Assembly (NCBI GenBank): GCA_016935715.1 | Contig: JAFGQJ010000073.1 | Span: 1-6,821 of the forward strand | Length of the DNA stretch: 6,821 nt | Origin: Spirochaetales bacterium | GTDB lineage: Bacteria; Spirochaetota; Spirochaetia; SZUA-6; DRHE01 | Direction: 5' to 3' | Shown: positions 6,593-6,821 of the stretch, in pieces | How positions within the stretch are numbered: position 1 is the stretch's first letter | Layout: each line of letters begins with the position of its first letter | Notes under the pieces: model-generated | Databases searched by the model: none | What the model was told of the DNA's origin: nothing | The model's input: the letters and a program-made list of their open reading frames with translations, nothing else | Position numbers and translations under genes: made by a program

Positions 6593-6666
6593 ACGATCCC
6601 GACCGGGTGGAGAAATACAGCCATCGATTAAGATCCGATGAATGTCCGAGGTGCCGCGAAAAATGA
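6589..6666 (+). CDS. Possible 25-aa small protein or truncated gene start, CxxC-containing
   Basis: A 25-codon ORF begins at ATG 6589, overlaps the racemase stop as ATGA, and has AAGGAG (6578-6583) 5 nt upstream, a very good ribosome site. The product is short, charged and soluble, with CPRC near its C-terminus (residues 19-22) and no membrane segment. It is not recognised. It could be a real small protein coupled to the operon, the start of a gene truncated by mutation, or a chance ORF, since the purine-rich site also encodes the last residues of the racemase (KEIK). The two other plus-strand frames after the stop show no protein-like continuation that would suggest a simple frameshift. Confidence 0.3.
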   Translation: MNDPDRVEKYSHRLRSDECPRCREK

Positions 6667-6758
6667 GGTCGAGATATCCCGTACATCCCCGCACCAATGC
6701 TGCGGCGGTCGTTCACTCCCGATTCATCGGCAGAATCGACGGCTGTTTGGAAAACGGG
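6667..6758. other. Convergent intergenic gap with two small hairpins, no clear terminator
   Basis: This short gap lies between the operon end and the minus-strand RidA-family stop. It contains CCGCA/TGCGG (6689-6693 and 6701-6705, 7-nt loop) and CGATTC/GAATCG (6720-6725 and 6733-6738, 7-nt loop). Neither is followed by a T-run on either strand, so an intrinsic terminator is not supported. The hairpins could still contribute to 3' ends of the facing transcripts. Confidence 0.25.
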
Positions 6759-6821
6759 TCAAGGGCGACAGGCGATGAGCTCGATCTCCACGAGAGCGTC
6801 CGGATCGGGCAGGCGGGAGAC
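6759..6821 (-). CDS. RidA/YjgF/UK114-family protein, C-terminal end only (cut by the window edge)
   Basis: Read on the minus strand from the right edge, 20 codons run to TGA at 6761-6759 and give VSRLPDPDALVEIELIACRP. This closely matches the conserved C-terminus of RidA-family proteins, where an SRLP-type segment is followed by an EIEaIA strand; the first Glu of EIE corresponds to the active-site Glu of E. coli RidA. RidA proteins hydrolyse reactive enamine and imine intermediates released by PLP enzymes and so protect aminotransferases from damage. The gene faces the operon and so is not part of its transcript. Only about one sixth of the protein is visible, so the subfamily cannot be set, and the usual catalytic Arg region is outside the window. 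Confidence 0.7.
   Translation of the reverse strand, partial: VSRLPDPDALVEIELIACRP

Noticed and set aside
6689..6738. Intrinsic terminator after the operon
   Set aside because: Two small hairpins are present, but neither has a T-run on either strand, and the stems are only 5-6 bp.
1..6821. Insertion sequence, CRISPR array, tRNA or rRNA genes
   Set aside because: No transposase-like protein, regular spaced repeats, or cloverleaf or ribosomal RNA signatures were seen on either strand.

Overview
The window is GC-rich DNA that looks bacterial: it has clear Shine-Dalgarno sequences, ATG, GTG and TTG starts, a sigma70-like promoter and overlapping genes. The content points to an anaerobe that oxidises amino acids or 2-oxoacids through ferredoxin. 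The species cannot be told from this sequence. A high-GC anaerobe such as a Desulfobacterota/Syntrophobacteria-like organism or a syntrophic Clostridium relative would fit, but that is inference.

Layout. Positions 1-311 are non-coding regulatory DNA. They hold a strong promoter (TTGACG, 17 bp, extended -10 TATAAA), a perfect 7-bp dyad overlapping the -35 box, and a short leader. Five closely packed plus-strand genes follow: a class IV PLP aminotransferase resembling branched-chain aminotransferase (312-1265), an NDP-forming acyl-CoA synthetase with alpha and beta parts fused (1262-3433), iorA (3458-5293) and iorB (5286-5870) for indolepyruvate/arylpyruvate:ferredoxin oxidoreductase, and a hydantoin/aspartate-glutamate racemase family protein (5885-6592). 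A 25-codon ORF with its own strong Shine-Dalgarno overlaps the racemase stop by ATGA (6589-6666). The right edge carries the last 20 codons of a RidA-family gene on the minus strand (6759-6821), convergent to the operon.

How the genes fit together. The first four products make a complete energy-yielding route: amino acid to 2-oxoacid (aminotransferase), 2-oxoacid plus CoA to acyl-CoA, CO2 and reduced ferredoxin (IorAB), and acyl-CoA to free acid plus ATP or GTP (NDP-forming synthetase). This chemistry is well known from peptide-fermenting archaea; here it is packed into one apparent bacterial operon. The racemase suggests that one enantiomer of the substrate must be converted before or after transamination. 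The adjacent RidA-family gene would fit removal of reactive enamines or imines formed by PLP enzymes. The substrate (aromatic, branched-chain or other) cannot be fixed from sequence alone. No RNA gene, insertion sequence, CRISPR array or convincing intrinsic terminator was seen.
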